A stretch of 64,000 nt of DNA from Streptomyces sp. NBS 14/10 (GTDB lineage Bacteria; Actinomycetota; Actinomycetes; Streptomycetales; Streptomycetaceae): assembly GCF_002224125.1 (NCBI RefSeq), contig NZ_NCSM01000014.1, positions 178,779 through 242,778 on the forward strand, written 5' to 3'. Positions 55,048 to 64,000 of the stretch are shown here, piece by piece. The first letter of the stretch is position 1. Every line of letters starts with the position of its first letter. Under the pieces are notes generated by a model. The model searched no databases, was not told the DNA's origin, and saw only the letters and a list, made by a program, of their open reading frames with translations. Position numbers and translations under genes: made by a program.

Positions 55048-58000
55048 TCAGAGTGTGGATGTGAGCCATTCCTGGATCACCTGGGCGGTCTGAGACGAGT
55101 CCGTGCCGACCATGGCGAAATGGTCGGACCGTACGGTCCTGAGGGCGTGCGTCCGCTCGAAGGGCTCCGCCGGCCGACGGTCCGTATCCGGGTCATCCGC
55201 CATCAGCGGCTGTTCGGCCTGGACGAACAGGACCGGCGCGGCGACCGGCTCGAAGCTCAGTTCGGACATCACCGCGAGCCAGCGCCCCATGGCGGACAGC
55301 GAATTGCCGGTGATTCCGCCGAAGGCGTGGCCGTCGGCGAATATCTGGCGCAGTACGGGGCCGACGGGGGCCGCGGTGTCGCCCGGCTGGAACGCGTCGA
55401 TCATGACGACCGCAGCGGGCCGGGCTTGGTGTTCCGTCTCCAGATGGCGGGCCACGGCGTAGGCCAGCGCTCCCCCCGAGGAATATCCCAGAAGGACGAA
55501 TGGATCGCCGTCAGCGGCTTTCCGTACGCATTCGGCCGCCGCCGCGACCGCCGCGTCAGCGGTCGCGGGCAGTCTCTCGTCCGGTGCGAATCCCGGCAGG
55601 GGTACCGCCGAGACGGGCATGGTGTGCTGGAAATGCGCGGCGAGACGTGCGTGTTGGTGTACTCCGCCGTTCGCCATTGGCGAGCTCAGGGCGATCAGCC
55701 GGGCTCCGGTTGGCCCTTCGGAGAGGGCCGTCGGCGCGGGAATCCGCTGGAGATCGGCGACGGAGGCGAATGTCGGCCTGAGGTCCGCCACCGCACGCAT
55801 GAGGTGAAAGGCCCGCTCTGTCTTCCCCTCCTCCGCCGCGCGCCGAATCAGCAGGCAGACGGAATCGGAGTCGGAGCCCGGGGCGGAGTGCGGTGCCGCC
55901 GTCGGCGGATCCGTCGCCCGGAGGCCCGCCTCCGCTGCTCCGCTCATCGCGTCGCTCAGCCATTCGGCGAGTGCGGCGGGGGTCTTGGCGTCGAATACCG
56001 TCATGGGGGTCAGATGCAGACCGGTGGCCTCGCTGAGCCTGTTGCGCAGTTGCGTCGCCGAGAGCGAGTCGAAGCCGTTCTGCAGGAATGGACGGTTGAG
56101 GTCCACGTCGGACGGATCGCGATAGCCGAGCACGGCGGCGGCACGGGACCGCACCAGTTCCTGGAAGATCGGGATCCGCTCGGCCTCGTCGAGCCCGGCG
56201 AGCCGTCGGCGCAATGAGTCCGGTGTCCCGGCACCCGTCCCCGTACCGGCCGCGGCGGCCGTGGTCCGTGTGCTCGGGGGCCGTACGATGCCGTGCCAGA
56301 TCGGTGCCGGCAGGCCGGACCGCAGCGCCGTGAGGTCGACGCGCACGGCCGCGAGCAGCGCCGGGCCGGCTGTGAGGGCGGCGTCGAAGAGCGCGAGCCC
56401 GTCCTCGTCGGCCAGCGCGCCGATACCACTCTGGGAGAGCCTGTGCCGGTCGGCGTCCGTCATCGCGCCGGTCATGCCGCTGGTCTGCTCCCACAGCCCC
56501 CAGGCCACGGATACGGCCGGCAGGCCCCGCGCCCTGCGGTGTGCCGCCAGCCCGTCCGAACAGGCGTTGGCCGCGCCGTAGTTGCCCTGGCCTGAGCTGC
56601 CGAGCAGGCCCGCGACCGAGGAGAAGAGGACGAACAGGTCCAGGGGGCGGTCCCGGGTGAGCTCGTGGAGATGCCGGGCGGCGTCGGCCTTCACCCGCAG
56701 CACCGCGTCGAGTCGCTTGGCGCTCAGCGAGCCGATGACGCCGTCGTCGAGCACGGCCGCCGCGTGGATGACACCGGTCAGCGGATGGTCCGGGTCGACG
56801 CCGGCCAGTACGGCGGCGAGGGCGGTACGGTCGCCGACGTCGCAGGCGACGATGTCCACCTGGCAGTCGGCGGCGGCCAACTCCTCGCGCAGCGCCGCCG
56901 CCCCGGGCGCGTCGGGTCCCTGCCGGGAGAGCAGCAGCAGATGGCGCACCTTGTACCGGTCGACCAGATGCCTGGCCAGCAGTCCGCCGAGCGTCCCGGT
57001 CCCGCCGGTGATCAGCACCGTGCCGTCCGGGTCCACGGTCACCGGTTCGCCGCCCGCCGCCTGCCGGGCCAGCCGGGGCACCAGGAACGAGCCGGAGCGG
57101 ATGGCGAATTCGGGCTCCCGGAGGGGCACGGTCCGCTGGAACGACGCCGGGTCGTCGGTATCGGCGAGGACGAAGAGGCCGGGGTCCTCCCGCTGGGCCG
57201 AGCGGACCAGGCCCCATACGGCGGCCTGGGCGGGATCGACGTCCTCCCCGTCCGCGGTGGCCACCGCACGGCTGGTCAGCACCACCAGCCCGGCCCCCCG
57301 CGCCGCCTTGCCCTGCAGCGCGGTCAACACCCGGGTGAGTGCGGTCCGCGGATCCCGCTCGGCGCTCACGTCCAGTACCTCGCGGTCGTCGGCCGACCGG
57401 TCCGCGGCCGCCGTCCAGTCCATCCGGAACAGCGACTGCCGGGCGACCGTGTCCTGCTGGAGACGGCCGCCCGCCAGCCGACGGGCGACCAGGGAGTTCA
57501 CCCGGGCGACCGGGAGACCCCGGTCGTCGACGATGTCCAGGGCGGTCCCACCGGTCCGCTCATCCGGCCACAGGCGCACCCGCAGCGCCGTGGCCCCCGT
57601 CGCGAACAGGCTCACCCCCCGCCAGCAGAACGGCAGCGCGGGACCGGCGGAGTGATCGTGGGCCAGCGCCGTCGGATGAAGGGCTCCGTCCAGCAGCGCG
57701 GGGTGCAGGGCGAAGGGGAGCGGGCCCTCCCGAAGGTCCTCGGGCCGGGTGACTTCGGCGAACAGCTCGCTGCCCCGCCGCCACACCGCGCGCAGCCCGC
57801 GGAAGACCGGCCCGTGCACCACACCGGCCTCGACGAGCGGCGCGTACACGGCATCCAGCGGCACGGGCTGTGCGTCGGCGGGCGGCCAGGAGGCCGGCGC
57901 GAACCCGGCGGACCCGGGGGGTTCCACGTCCGGCGTGACCACCCCGGTCGCGCAGGTCGTCCAGGGCTGCTGCCCCTCGTTCCGCGCGTGGACGGTCAGC

Positions 58001-61000
58001 GCCAGGCGCTCGCCCGGCTCCGCCGGCGAGGTGTCGCAAACCCGTACCTGCACCTGGACACCGAGGTCGTCGGGTACGGCCAGCGGGGCCTGGAGGATCA
58101 GCTCCTCCACCCGGCCGTGGCCGAAGTGGTTCCCGATATGGGCCGCCAGCTCCAGCAGCGCCGTGCCCGGGAGCACCGCCGTCCCCGCTATCCGGTGGTC
58201 GCCCAGCCAGCTGTGCTCGGCCAGCGAGATCCGGCCGGTGAACACCGCGCCACCAGCACCGGCAGCGGCATCGGGTTGCTCGACGAGCGCCGCGAGCAGC
58301 GGGTGGTCGACGGTCCGCTGGCCGAGTCCGGCCGCGGACGACCGCGCCGCCGTGTCGACCCAGTAGCGGCGGCGCTGGAAGGGGTAGGTGGGCAGGTCGA
58401 TATGGCGGGCTCCGCTGCCGTCGAACCGACTCGCCCAGTCGACGGCGAGCCCGCGTACGTACCCCTCGGCCAGCGAGGTCGCGAACCGGTCGGCACCGCC
58501 CTGATCACGGCGCAACGTGGCCAGGGCCAGCCCGGATTCGGCCACCGTCTCCTGGATCGCGGCGGCGAGTACGGGGCGGGGTCCGGCCTCGATGAAGTGG
58601 CTGAACCCGGCTGACGCCAGGGTCTCCACGGTCGGGGCGAACCGCACCGGTTGGCGGAGGTTGTCGTACCAGTAGCGGGCGTCGGCCTCCGGGCCCGCCA
58701 TCACCCGGCCGGTCACCGTCGAGTACCAGGGGATGCTCGCCGGTTGCGGGCGGATATCGGCGAGCCCTTCCAGCAGGCGGTCACGGATGGGCTCGACATG
58801 GACGGAGTGCGAGGCGTAGCGGACCGGGATGACCCGGGCCCGTACCCCCTCGGCCTGGTACTCCTCGGCCAGTGCGGTGACGGATGCGGTGTCTCCCGCC
58901 AGGACCACGGAGGAGGGCCCGTTGTACGCGGCGACGCTCACCCCGGGCATTCCGGAGATCCGTTGCTCGACGTCCTGTGCCGACTCGACCGACAGCAGCA
59001 GCCCGGTGCCGGCCAGGGAGGAGCAGAGCATGCTGCGGCGGACGACCGCCCGGACGGCGTCGCGCAGCGACAGCACGCCCGCGATATGCGCCGCCGCGAT
59101 CTCCCCCTGCGAATGGCCGACCACCGCGTCCGGCACGACGCCGTGGGACTGCCACAGGCGTGCCAGCGAGACCATGACCGCGAAGAGGGCGGGCTGGACG
59201 ACTTCGTCCCTGCCGAGGACCGACTCGTCGCCGAGGACATCGGTCAACGACCAGTCGACGAACTCGGCCAGCGTGCGCTCGCACTCCGCCATCGCGGCGG
59301 CGAAGACGGGGGAGGAGCCGAGCAGTTCGACACCCATGCCGACCCACTGCGCGCCCTGCCCGGGGAAGACGAACGCCGTCCGGCCCCGCAGATCCGCCTG
59401 ACCGGTCACCGCGGCACCGGGCGCCCCCGCGGCAAGTGCGGCCAGCTCGTCCCGATCGGCGCCCCGCACGACGGCGCGATGGTCGAGCCGTGCGCGTGTG
59501 GTGGCCAGCGAGTAGCCCACATCCGCGGGTTCGGCACCCGCTTCCAGGAGGGCGAGTACCCGTGCGGCCTGGTCGCTCAGCGCCCGCGGTGTCGCTGCCG
59601 AGAGGATCAGCGGCACCGCGGAGGCCGGTTGACGCGCGGAGTCCATGTCCTGGCCCGCCATCGCGCCTTCTTCAGCCTTTTCGGGGCCTGCGTCATCCGG
59701 CGGGGCCTGCTCGACGATGACATGGGCGTTCGTACCGCTGATCCCGAACGCCGAGACACCGGCGCGGCGCGGCCGTCCGGTCTCCGGCCACGGCACCGGC
59801 TCGGTGACCAGACGCACCGCCCCCGAGGTCCAGTCCACATGCGGGGTCGGCTCGTCCACATGCAGGGTCCTGGGCACCACCCCGCGGCGCAGAGCCATGA
59901 TCATCTTGATCGTCCCGAGAACGCCGGCGGCGGCCTGGGCGTGGCCGATGTTCGACTTCACCGAGCCCAGCAGCAGCGGGCTTTCGCGGTCTTCCCCGTA
60001 CGCCGCCAGGATCGCCCGCGCCTCGATCGGGTCGCCGAGCCTGGTGCCCGTGCCGTGGGCTTCCACCACGTCCACATCGGCCCCTTGGAGTCCGGCCTGT
60101 GCCAGGGCGCGGCGGATCACCAGGTGCTGCGCCTGGCCGCTGGGGGCGGTCAGGCCGTTCGAGGCGCCGTCCTGGTTGACGGCCGTACCGCGGATGACTC
60201 CGAGTACGCGATGGCGGGCCCGGCGGGCGTCGGAGAGGCGTTCGAGGACGAGCATCCCGACCCCTTCCGAGAAGCCCGTCCCGTCGGCCGCGGCGGCGAA
60301 CGCCTTGCACCGCCCGTCGGCCGCGAGGGCCTGCTGCCGGGTGAACTCGGTGAAGGTGGCCGGGGTCGACATGACCGTCGCGCCGCCGACCAGCGCCAGC
60401 GAGCACTCACCGTCCCGCAGTGAGCGCGCCGCCAGGTGCAGGGCCACCAGCGAGGAGGAGCACGCCGTGTCCACGGTGAGGGACGGGCCGCGCAGTCCCA
60501 GCACATAGGAGATCCGGCCGGATGCGACGCCGCCGGTGTTTCCGGTCACCGTGCCGCCGTCGTCGTCCTCGGCCGTTCCGGCGCAGCGCGATACGTAGTC
60601 GGAGGCCATCATGCCGACGAAGACCCCGGTTTCGCTGTCCTTGAGCGAGTCCGGGTCGATCCGGGCGTGCTCCAGCGCCTCCCATGCCGTCTCCAGCAGC
60701 AGCCGCTGCTGGGGATCCATCGTCACGGCTTCCCGCGGGGCGATCCGGAAGAAGTCGGAGTCGAACCAGGCGGCGCCCGGGAGGAAACCGCCGCGCGAGG
60801 TGTACGAGGCATCCGGGTCGAGGCCCCAGCCGCGATCGGCGGGAAACCCGGAGATCGCCTCCTCTCCGGCCGCCAGGAGGTCCCAGAACTCCTCGGGCGA
60901 CCCGCCACCGCCGGGCAGTCGGCATCCCATGCCCACGACGACGACCGGATCCTCCTCGTCGGACGGCCGCGACAGGACCGGAGCGCCGGCCGCGTGCAAC

Positions 61001-62871
61001 GCATTGTGCTGCTCGCCGGTGAGGAGACCGGTCAGATGCCGGGCCAGCAGATTCGGAGTCGGCAGGTCGAAGGCGACGGTCGTCGGCAGATCGAGCCCGG
61101 TGGCCTCGACGAGTCCGGCGCGCAGCCTGACCGCGGTCAGCGACTTCAGGCCGTACTCCGTGAACACCTGGTCCGGGCCGATCCGGTCGGACCGCCCGAG
61201 CACCGAGGCCAGGAGTTCGCCCACCAGATCCAGCGCCGGCTGAAGCCGCTCGGGCGCGGGCAGCTCCAGGACCCGCCGGGCCCACGGCGTGCGCCGATCC
61301 GCTACCCCGCGGTCGAGCACCGTGGCGAGGCGGCTCTTGGCGATCTTTCCGGTCGGGGTGCACGGCATATCGTCGAGCACGATCAGCTCGACGGGGATCT
61401 TGTACTCGGCCACCCCCTTGGCGGCCAGATGCCCGGTGATCTGGTCCAAGGTGACGGATGCACCGTCGCGCAAGGTGACGGCGAGGCATGGATATTCGCC
61501 GAGACGGTCGTCCGGGCGGCCGACGACGGCGAGTAGCCCCAGGCCGGGCAGATCGTCGAGCAGCGCCTCGATCTCCGCCGCGCTGAACTTCACCCCGCCG
61601 ACGTTGATCACCTCGGCGTCGCGGCCCCGGAAGGCGATCGTGCCGTCCTCGTTCACGCTTGCCAGGTCGCCGGTCCGCAGCCAGCCGTCGCCGGTGAACG
61701 CGTTCCGCGTCAGCTCCGGGTCCTCGAAGTACTCCTGGAAGAGGGACGGCCCGCGGAACTGGAGTTCCCCGGTTTCGCCCGCGGCGCACGGGCTGCCGTC
61801 CTCCGCGACCACACGCGCCCGGCCACCGGAGACCGGGCGGCCGATGCTGCCGGTCGCCGCCTCCGGAGGGTCATCGGGCCGGGTGTAAAGGCCCGCGCCC
61901 AACTCGGACATGCCCCAGTGCGTGACCATCCGCGCCCCCAGCAGGCGCCGGGCGTCCTCGACCAGTGTGGCGGGTACGGCCGCGCCGGCGGCTCGTACCT
62001 CGCGCAGCCGCAGTCCGCCCGCGTCGGCCGACGAGCGCAGCCGGGAGACGACATCACGCAGCTGCGCGGGTACGGCGAAGAGCACGGTCGGCTCGCTCTG
62101 CCCGGCCAGCCGGAGGAAGTCCGCCACGTCCCACCGGCGCAACAGCGCCTGCCTGTTCCGCGTCACCAGGCTGAGATGGAGCGAGAGGAGCCCGAAGAGA
62201 TGGGTGAACGGGCTGCCGCTGACGATCGTGTCGGTGCCGAGCGCCTTGCCGTCGGCGGCCACTGCGGCGGCGTTGGCCAGCAGGCCGTCATGGGTGTGCA
62301 CGCAGATCTTCTGGCGGAGCGAGGTCGTACCGGAGGACGGGAGGAGCACGAACGGATCCTCCGGCAGGACCTGCGCGGTCGGCGGCTCGGTCCCCCGCCA
62401 GCGGCGCACTACCGCATCGAGGGACAGCACATCGCCCGTCCCGTCGCCATCGGCGTATGCCTCGTCGGCGACCAGCACATGCTGGAGCGCCGTCGATCCC
62501 TCCAGGAGCTGCTGGACGAACTCGCCGCACGGCAGGCCCTGGTGGCCGGAGGTGAGGACCAGCGTCCGGGCCCGGGTGCGTTCGAGTAGCGAGCGCAGTT
62601 CCTTCACCCCCAGGCCCATGTGCAGCGGGAGCATGACGGCCCCCGTGGCGGCGACGGCGACGTGGACGGTGAGGAATTCCCAGCAGTTGGGCAGGTGCAC
62701 GGCGACCACGTCACCCCGCCGGACGCCCAGCTCATGGAGGCCGCGGCTCAGCGCGTCCGCCTCGTCACGCCACCGTGCCCAGGTCCGGTGTCCGCCGTCG
62801 GTGAACACCGCCGGTTGGTCCGCGGCGGCGTCGGCGGCCGCGGCGAACAGTGAGGGAAGCGTGTAACGCAT
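55048..62871 (-). CDS. type I polyketide synthase: ligase-ACP-KS-AT-DH-KR-ACP-TE
   Basis: A 2607-residue single-chain PKS. Domains: an adenylating ligase (1-520; phosphate loop [10 protein letters not shown] about 177, Lys about 508 in PTGKIAK); ACP1 (Ser577 in GLKSL); KS (640-1060; Cys804 in DTACSSS, plus both His motifs); AT (1165-1480; GHSQG Ser1254; YASH at 1352-1355, the methylmalonyl-CoA type); DH (1545-1830; [17 protein letters not shown]); KR (about 1950-2150; [12 protein letters not shown]-type LDD, Tyr2098); ACP2 (Ser2269 in GFDSLS); TE (2390-2607; Ser2464 in GYSSG, SDHFAM). No ER. AGGAG precedes ATG 62871. The layout implies activation of an aryl acid, extension with methylmalonate, reduction, dehydration and release. 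Iterative use cannot be excluded. Confidence 0.93.
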   Translation of the reverse strand: MRYTLPSLFAAAADAAADQPAVFTDGGHRTWARWRDEADALSRGLHELGVRRGDVVAVHLPNCWEFLTVHVAVAATGAVMLPLHMGLGVKELRSLLERTRARTLVLTSGHQGLPCGEFVQQLLEGSTALQHVLVADEAYADGDGTGDVLSLDAVVRRWRGTEPPTAQVLPEDPFVLLPSSGTTSLRQKICVHTHDGLLANAAAVAADGKALGTDTIVSGSPFTHLFGLLSLHLSLVTRNRQALLRRWDVADFLRLAGQSEPTVLFAVPAQLRDVVSRLRSSADAGGLRLREVRAAGAAVPATLVEDARRLLGARMVTHWGMSELGAGLYTRPDDPPEAATGSIGRPVSGGRARVVAEDGSPCAAGETGELQFRGPSLFQEYFEDPELTRNAFTGDGWLRTGDLASVNEDGTIAFRGRDAEVINVGGVKFSAAEIEALLDDLPGLGLLAVVGRPDDRLGEYPCLAVTLRDGASVTLDQITGHLAAKGVAEYKIPVELIVLDDMPCTPTGKIAKSRLATVLDRGVADRRTPWARRVLELPAPERLQPALDLVGELLASVLGRSDRIGPDQVFTEYGLKSLTAVRLRAGLVEATGLDLPTTVAFDLPTPNLLARHLTGLLTGEQHNALHAAGAPVLSRPSDEEDPVVVVGMGCRLPGGGGSPEEFWDLLAAGEEAISGFPADRGWGLDPDASYTSRGGFLPGAAWFDSDFFRIAPREAVTMDPQQRLLLETAWEALEHARIDPDSLKDSETGVFVGMMASDYVSRCAGTAEDDDGGTVTGNTGGVASGRISYVLGLRGPSLTVDTACSSSLVALHLAARSLRDGECSLALVGGATVMSTPATFTEFTRQQALAADGRCKAFAAAADGTGFSEGVGMLVLERLSDARRARHRVLGVIRGTAVNQDGASNGLTAPSGQAQHLVIRRALAQAGLQGADVDVVEAHGTGTRLGDPIEARAILAAYGEDRESPLLLGSVKSNIGHAQAAAGVLGTIKMIMALRRGVVPRTLHVDEPTPHVDWTSGAVRLVTEPVPWPETGRPRRAGVSAFGISGTNAHVIVEQAPPDDAGPEKAEEGAMAGQDMDSARQPASAVPLILSAATPRALSDQAARVLALLEAGAEPADVGYSLATTRARLDHRAVVRGADRDELAALAAGAPGAAVTGQADLRGRTAFVFPGQGAQWVGMGVELLGSSPVFAAAMAECERTLAEFVDWSLTDVLGDESVLGRDEVVQPALFAVMVSLARLWQSHGVVPDAVVGHSQGEIAAAHIAGVLSLRDAVRAVVRRSMLCSSLAGTGLLLSVESAQDVEQRISGMPGVSVAAYNGPSSVVLAGDTASVTALAEEYQAEGVRARVIPVRYASHSVHVEPIRDRLLEGLADIRPQPASIPWYSTVTGRVMAGPEADARYWYDNLRQPVRFAPTVETLASAGFSHFIEAGPRPVLAAAIQETVAESGLALATLRRDQGGADRFATSLAEGYVRGLAVDWASRFDGSGARHIDLPTYPFQRRRYWVDTAARSSAAGLGQRTVDHPLLAALVEQPDAAAGAGGAVFTGRISLAEHSWLGDHRIAGTAVLPGTALLELAAHIGNHFGHGRVEELILQAPLAVPDDLGVQVQVRVCDTSPAEPGERLALTVHARNEGQQPWTTCATGVVTPDVEPPGSAGFAPASWPPADAQPVPLDAVYAPLVEAGVVHGPVFRGLRAVWRRGSELFAEVTRPEDLREGPLPFALHPALLDGALHPTALAHDHSAGPALPFCWRGVSLFATGATALRVRLWPDERTGGTALDIVDDRGLPVARVNSLVARRLAGGRLQQDTVARQSLFRMDWTAAADRSADDREVLDVSAERDPRTALTRVLTALQGKAARGAGLVVLTSRAVATADGEDVDPAQAAVWGLVRSAQREDPGLFVLADTDDPASFQRTVPLREPEFAIRSGSFLVPRLARQAAGGEPVTVDPDGTVLITGGTGTLGGLLARHLVDRYKVRHLLLLSRQGPDAPGAAALREELAAADCQVDIVACDVGDRTALAAVLAGVDPDHPLTGVIHAAAVLDDGVIGSLSAKRLDAVLRVKADAARHLHELTRDRPLDLFVLFSSVAGLLGSSGQGNYGAANACSDGLAAHRRARGLPAVSVAWGLWEQTSGMTGAMTDADRHRLSQSGIGALADEDGLALFDAALTAGPALLAAVRVDLTALRSGLPAPIWHGIVRPPSTRTTAAAAGTGTGAGTPDSLRRRLAGLDEAERIPIFQELVRSRAAAVLGYRDPSDVDLNRPFLQNGFDSLSATQLRNRLSEATGLHLTPMTVFDAKTPAALAEWLSDAMSGAAEAGLRATDPPTAAPHSAPGSDSDSVCLLIRRAAEEGKTERAFHLMRAVADLRPTFASVADLQRIPAPTALSEGPTGARLIALSSPMANGGVHQHARLAAHFQHTMPVSAVPLPGFAPDERLPATADAAVAAAAECVRKAADGDPFVLLGYSSGGALAYAVARHLETEHQARPAAVVMIDAFQPGDTAAPVGPVLRQIFADGHAFGGITGNSLSAMGRWLAVMSELSFEPVAAPVLFVQAEQPLMADDPDTDRRPAEPFERTHALRTVRSDHFAMVGTDSSQTAQVIQEWLTSTL

Positions 62872-62888
62872 GCGCACTCCTGTGGTGT

Positions 62889-64000
62889 TCACCGCTCGGA
62901 CCCGAGTGCGCCGCGCAGCACCTTGCCCATGGGGGACCTGGGGATGCGGGGCACGGCTTCGATGCGCCGGATCTTCTTGTACGGCGCCACCCGCTCCGCG
63001 ACATACGCCGACACCTCGTCGAGCGGGACCGGGGCGCTGAGGACCACGTATGCCTTGGGGATTTCTCCGACGGCCTCGTCCGCTACGCCCACGACGACGG
63101 CGTCGCAGACATCCGGGTGACCGAGCAGGATCGCTTCGAGCTCGGCGGGCGCGACCTGATGGCCCTTGTACTTGATGAGCTGCTTGCACCGACCGGTGAT
63201 CGTGACGTACCCCCGCGCGTCGCTGCGACCGATGTCACCGGTGTGCAGCCAGCCGTCGGCGTCGACGACGGGGACGATGCTGTCCGGCCCCCGCAGGCAG
63301 CCGGGGGAGATCTGCGGACCGCGGATCCAGATCTCGCCGGCCGCCCCGTTTCCGACGTCGAGGCCGGTGTCGGGGTCGACGAACCGCGTCTGTGTGCCCG
63401 GGATGGGGACCCCGATCGATCCCGGCGGGCTGGGGCTGCCGTCGGGCGGAGCGTGGGTGCAGCCCCCCGCCTCGGTCATGCCGTAGCTCTGGACGACCTC
63501 GGCCCCCAGCACGCGCGCACAGGTCTCGGCGATCGCCAGGGGGAGCGGTGCGCCGCCCGAGTGCAGCATCCGCAGGCTTGAGGTGTCGTACCGCTCGATA
63601 TCGGGGAACCGGGCCAGTTCGGCGAGCACGCTCGGGACCACATAGGCGACCGTGACGCGGTGGCGCTGCACGGCGTCGAGCAGGTTCTCCGCGCTGAACG
63701 GCGTGGCCAGGGAGACGAGCGTGCCGCGTGCGTGCATGGTGCGGTTCATCGAGATCTGCATGCCGTACAGATGCCGGAACGGAGTGATGCCCAGGACCAC
63801 ATCGTCGGCCGTCAGCCGGTGTACGCAGTTGACCTGGAGGATGTTCGCGGCGAGGTTGCGATGGGTCAGCACGATCTGCTTGGGCGTGCCCGAACTGCCG
63901 CTGGACGCGGCCAGCACCGCCGTCCGGCCGCCTCCCTCGGCCACCGCGGCGTCCGTCTCCGCACCGAGCATCTGGTCCCAGTCGGCCGCCTCGACTGCTT
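62889..64000 (-). CDS. acyl-/aryl-CoA ligase, partial at window edge
   Basis: The C-terminal 370 or so residues of a stand-alone ANL-superfamily ligase; the N-terminus lies beyond base 64000. Visible: phosphate loop [74 protein letters not shown] and the catalytic Lys in [13 protein letters not shown]. The pattern is that of 4-coumarate-CoA-ligase-like enzymes. It ends 18 bases before the PKS start, clearly in the same operon. Since the PKS carries its own ligase domain, this second enzyme may activate a different acid or the released product. Confidence 0.88.
   Translation of the reverse strand, partial: AVEAADWDQMLGAETDAAVAEGGGRTAVLAASSGSSGTPKQIVLTHRNLAANILQVNCVHRLTADDVVLGITPFRHLYGMQISMNRTMHARGTLVSLATPFSAENLLDAVQRHRVTVAYVVPSVLAELARFPDIERYDTSSLRMLHSGGAPLPLAIAETCARVLGAEVVQSYGMTEAGGCTHAPPDGSPSPPGSIGVPIPGTQTRFVDPDTGLDVGNGAAGEIWIRGPQISPGCLRGPDSIVPVVDADGWLHTGDIGRSDARGYVTITGRCKQLIKYKGHQVAPAELEAILLGHPDVCDAVVVGVADEAVGEIPKAYVVLSAPVPLDEVSAYVAERVAPYKKIRRIEAVPRIPRSPMGKVLRGALGSER

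Overview
The window is very GC-rich chromosomal DNA with dense genes, GTG and TTG starts, rare TTA codons, F420-dependent and DinB/mycothiol-type enzymes, a Hen1-Pnkp RNA-repair pair and a type I PKS. This points to Streptomyces or a close relative; the species cannot be named from the sequence.

Layout. 1-2.4 kb: a DUF6099-like protein, an F420-type LLM oxidoreductase and homocysteine S-methyltransferase. 2.5-6.8 kb: the hen1-pnkp RNA-repair operon. 6.8-9.4 kb: a GlxA/AraC regulator divergent from a DHA2 drug exporter. 9.4-13.7 kb: a Crp-like regulator flanked by a perfect 25-bp inverted repeat, then a protein with a degenerate P-loop and HEAT-like tail, then a membrane-anchored partner. 13.9-16.2 kb: arginine deiminase and ornithine carbamoyltransferase. 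16.3-17.2 kb: a VOC protein and an anti-sigma-type ATPase.

17.5-25.7 kb is an aryl-CoA catabolic cluster: enoyl-CoA hydratase, bifunctional salicylyl/anthraniloyl-CoA hydroxylase-reductase, DinB protein, PaaX regulator, benzoate-CoA-type ligase, acyl-CoA dehydrogenase and RidA. The set fits CoA-dependent degradation of 2-aminobenzoate or salicylate, and the two outward promoters share a dyad. 25.7-30.9 kb is a cobalt/B12 uptake locus: two cobalamin riboswitches, CbtB/CbtA, a histidine-phosphatase homologue lacking both catalytic histidines, and a BtuFCD-type ABC transporter.

30.9-34.9 kb: an HTH-MurA fusion with a palindrome just upstream of its start, a DUF1648-like membrane protein with a YtrA-type GntR regulator, and a LysR regulator. 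35.0-36.3 kb: a solo IS605-type tnpB element. 36.4-40.4 kb: YihY, a multi-pass membrane protein with a probable frameshift, and a secreted repeat protein with TTA codons. 40.5-43.5 kb: aconitase with a palindrome and an iron-box-like sequence in its promoter. 43.6-54.4 kb: two paralogous single-TM proteins, a GNAT protein, a secreted GH92 mannosidase, a sulfotransferase, an epimerase, and an AhpD-like protein divergent from a pirin.

54.5-64.0 kb (reverse strand) is the edge of a biosynthetic cluster: a partial stand-alone acyl-CoA ligase, a 2607-residue PKS (ligase-ACP-KS-AT-DH-KR-ACP-TE) and a DUF98-type chorismate lyase with a TTA codon. The combination suggests a 4-hydroxybenzoate-primed, methylmalonate-extended aryl product. 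It parallels the mycobacterial Rv2949c/FadD22/Pks15/1 route, but with ligase, PKS module and thioesterase fused in one chain. This is the most interesting system in the window.
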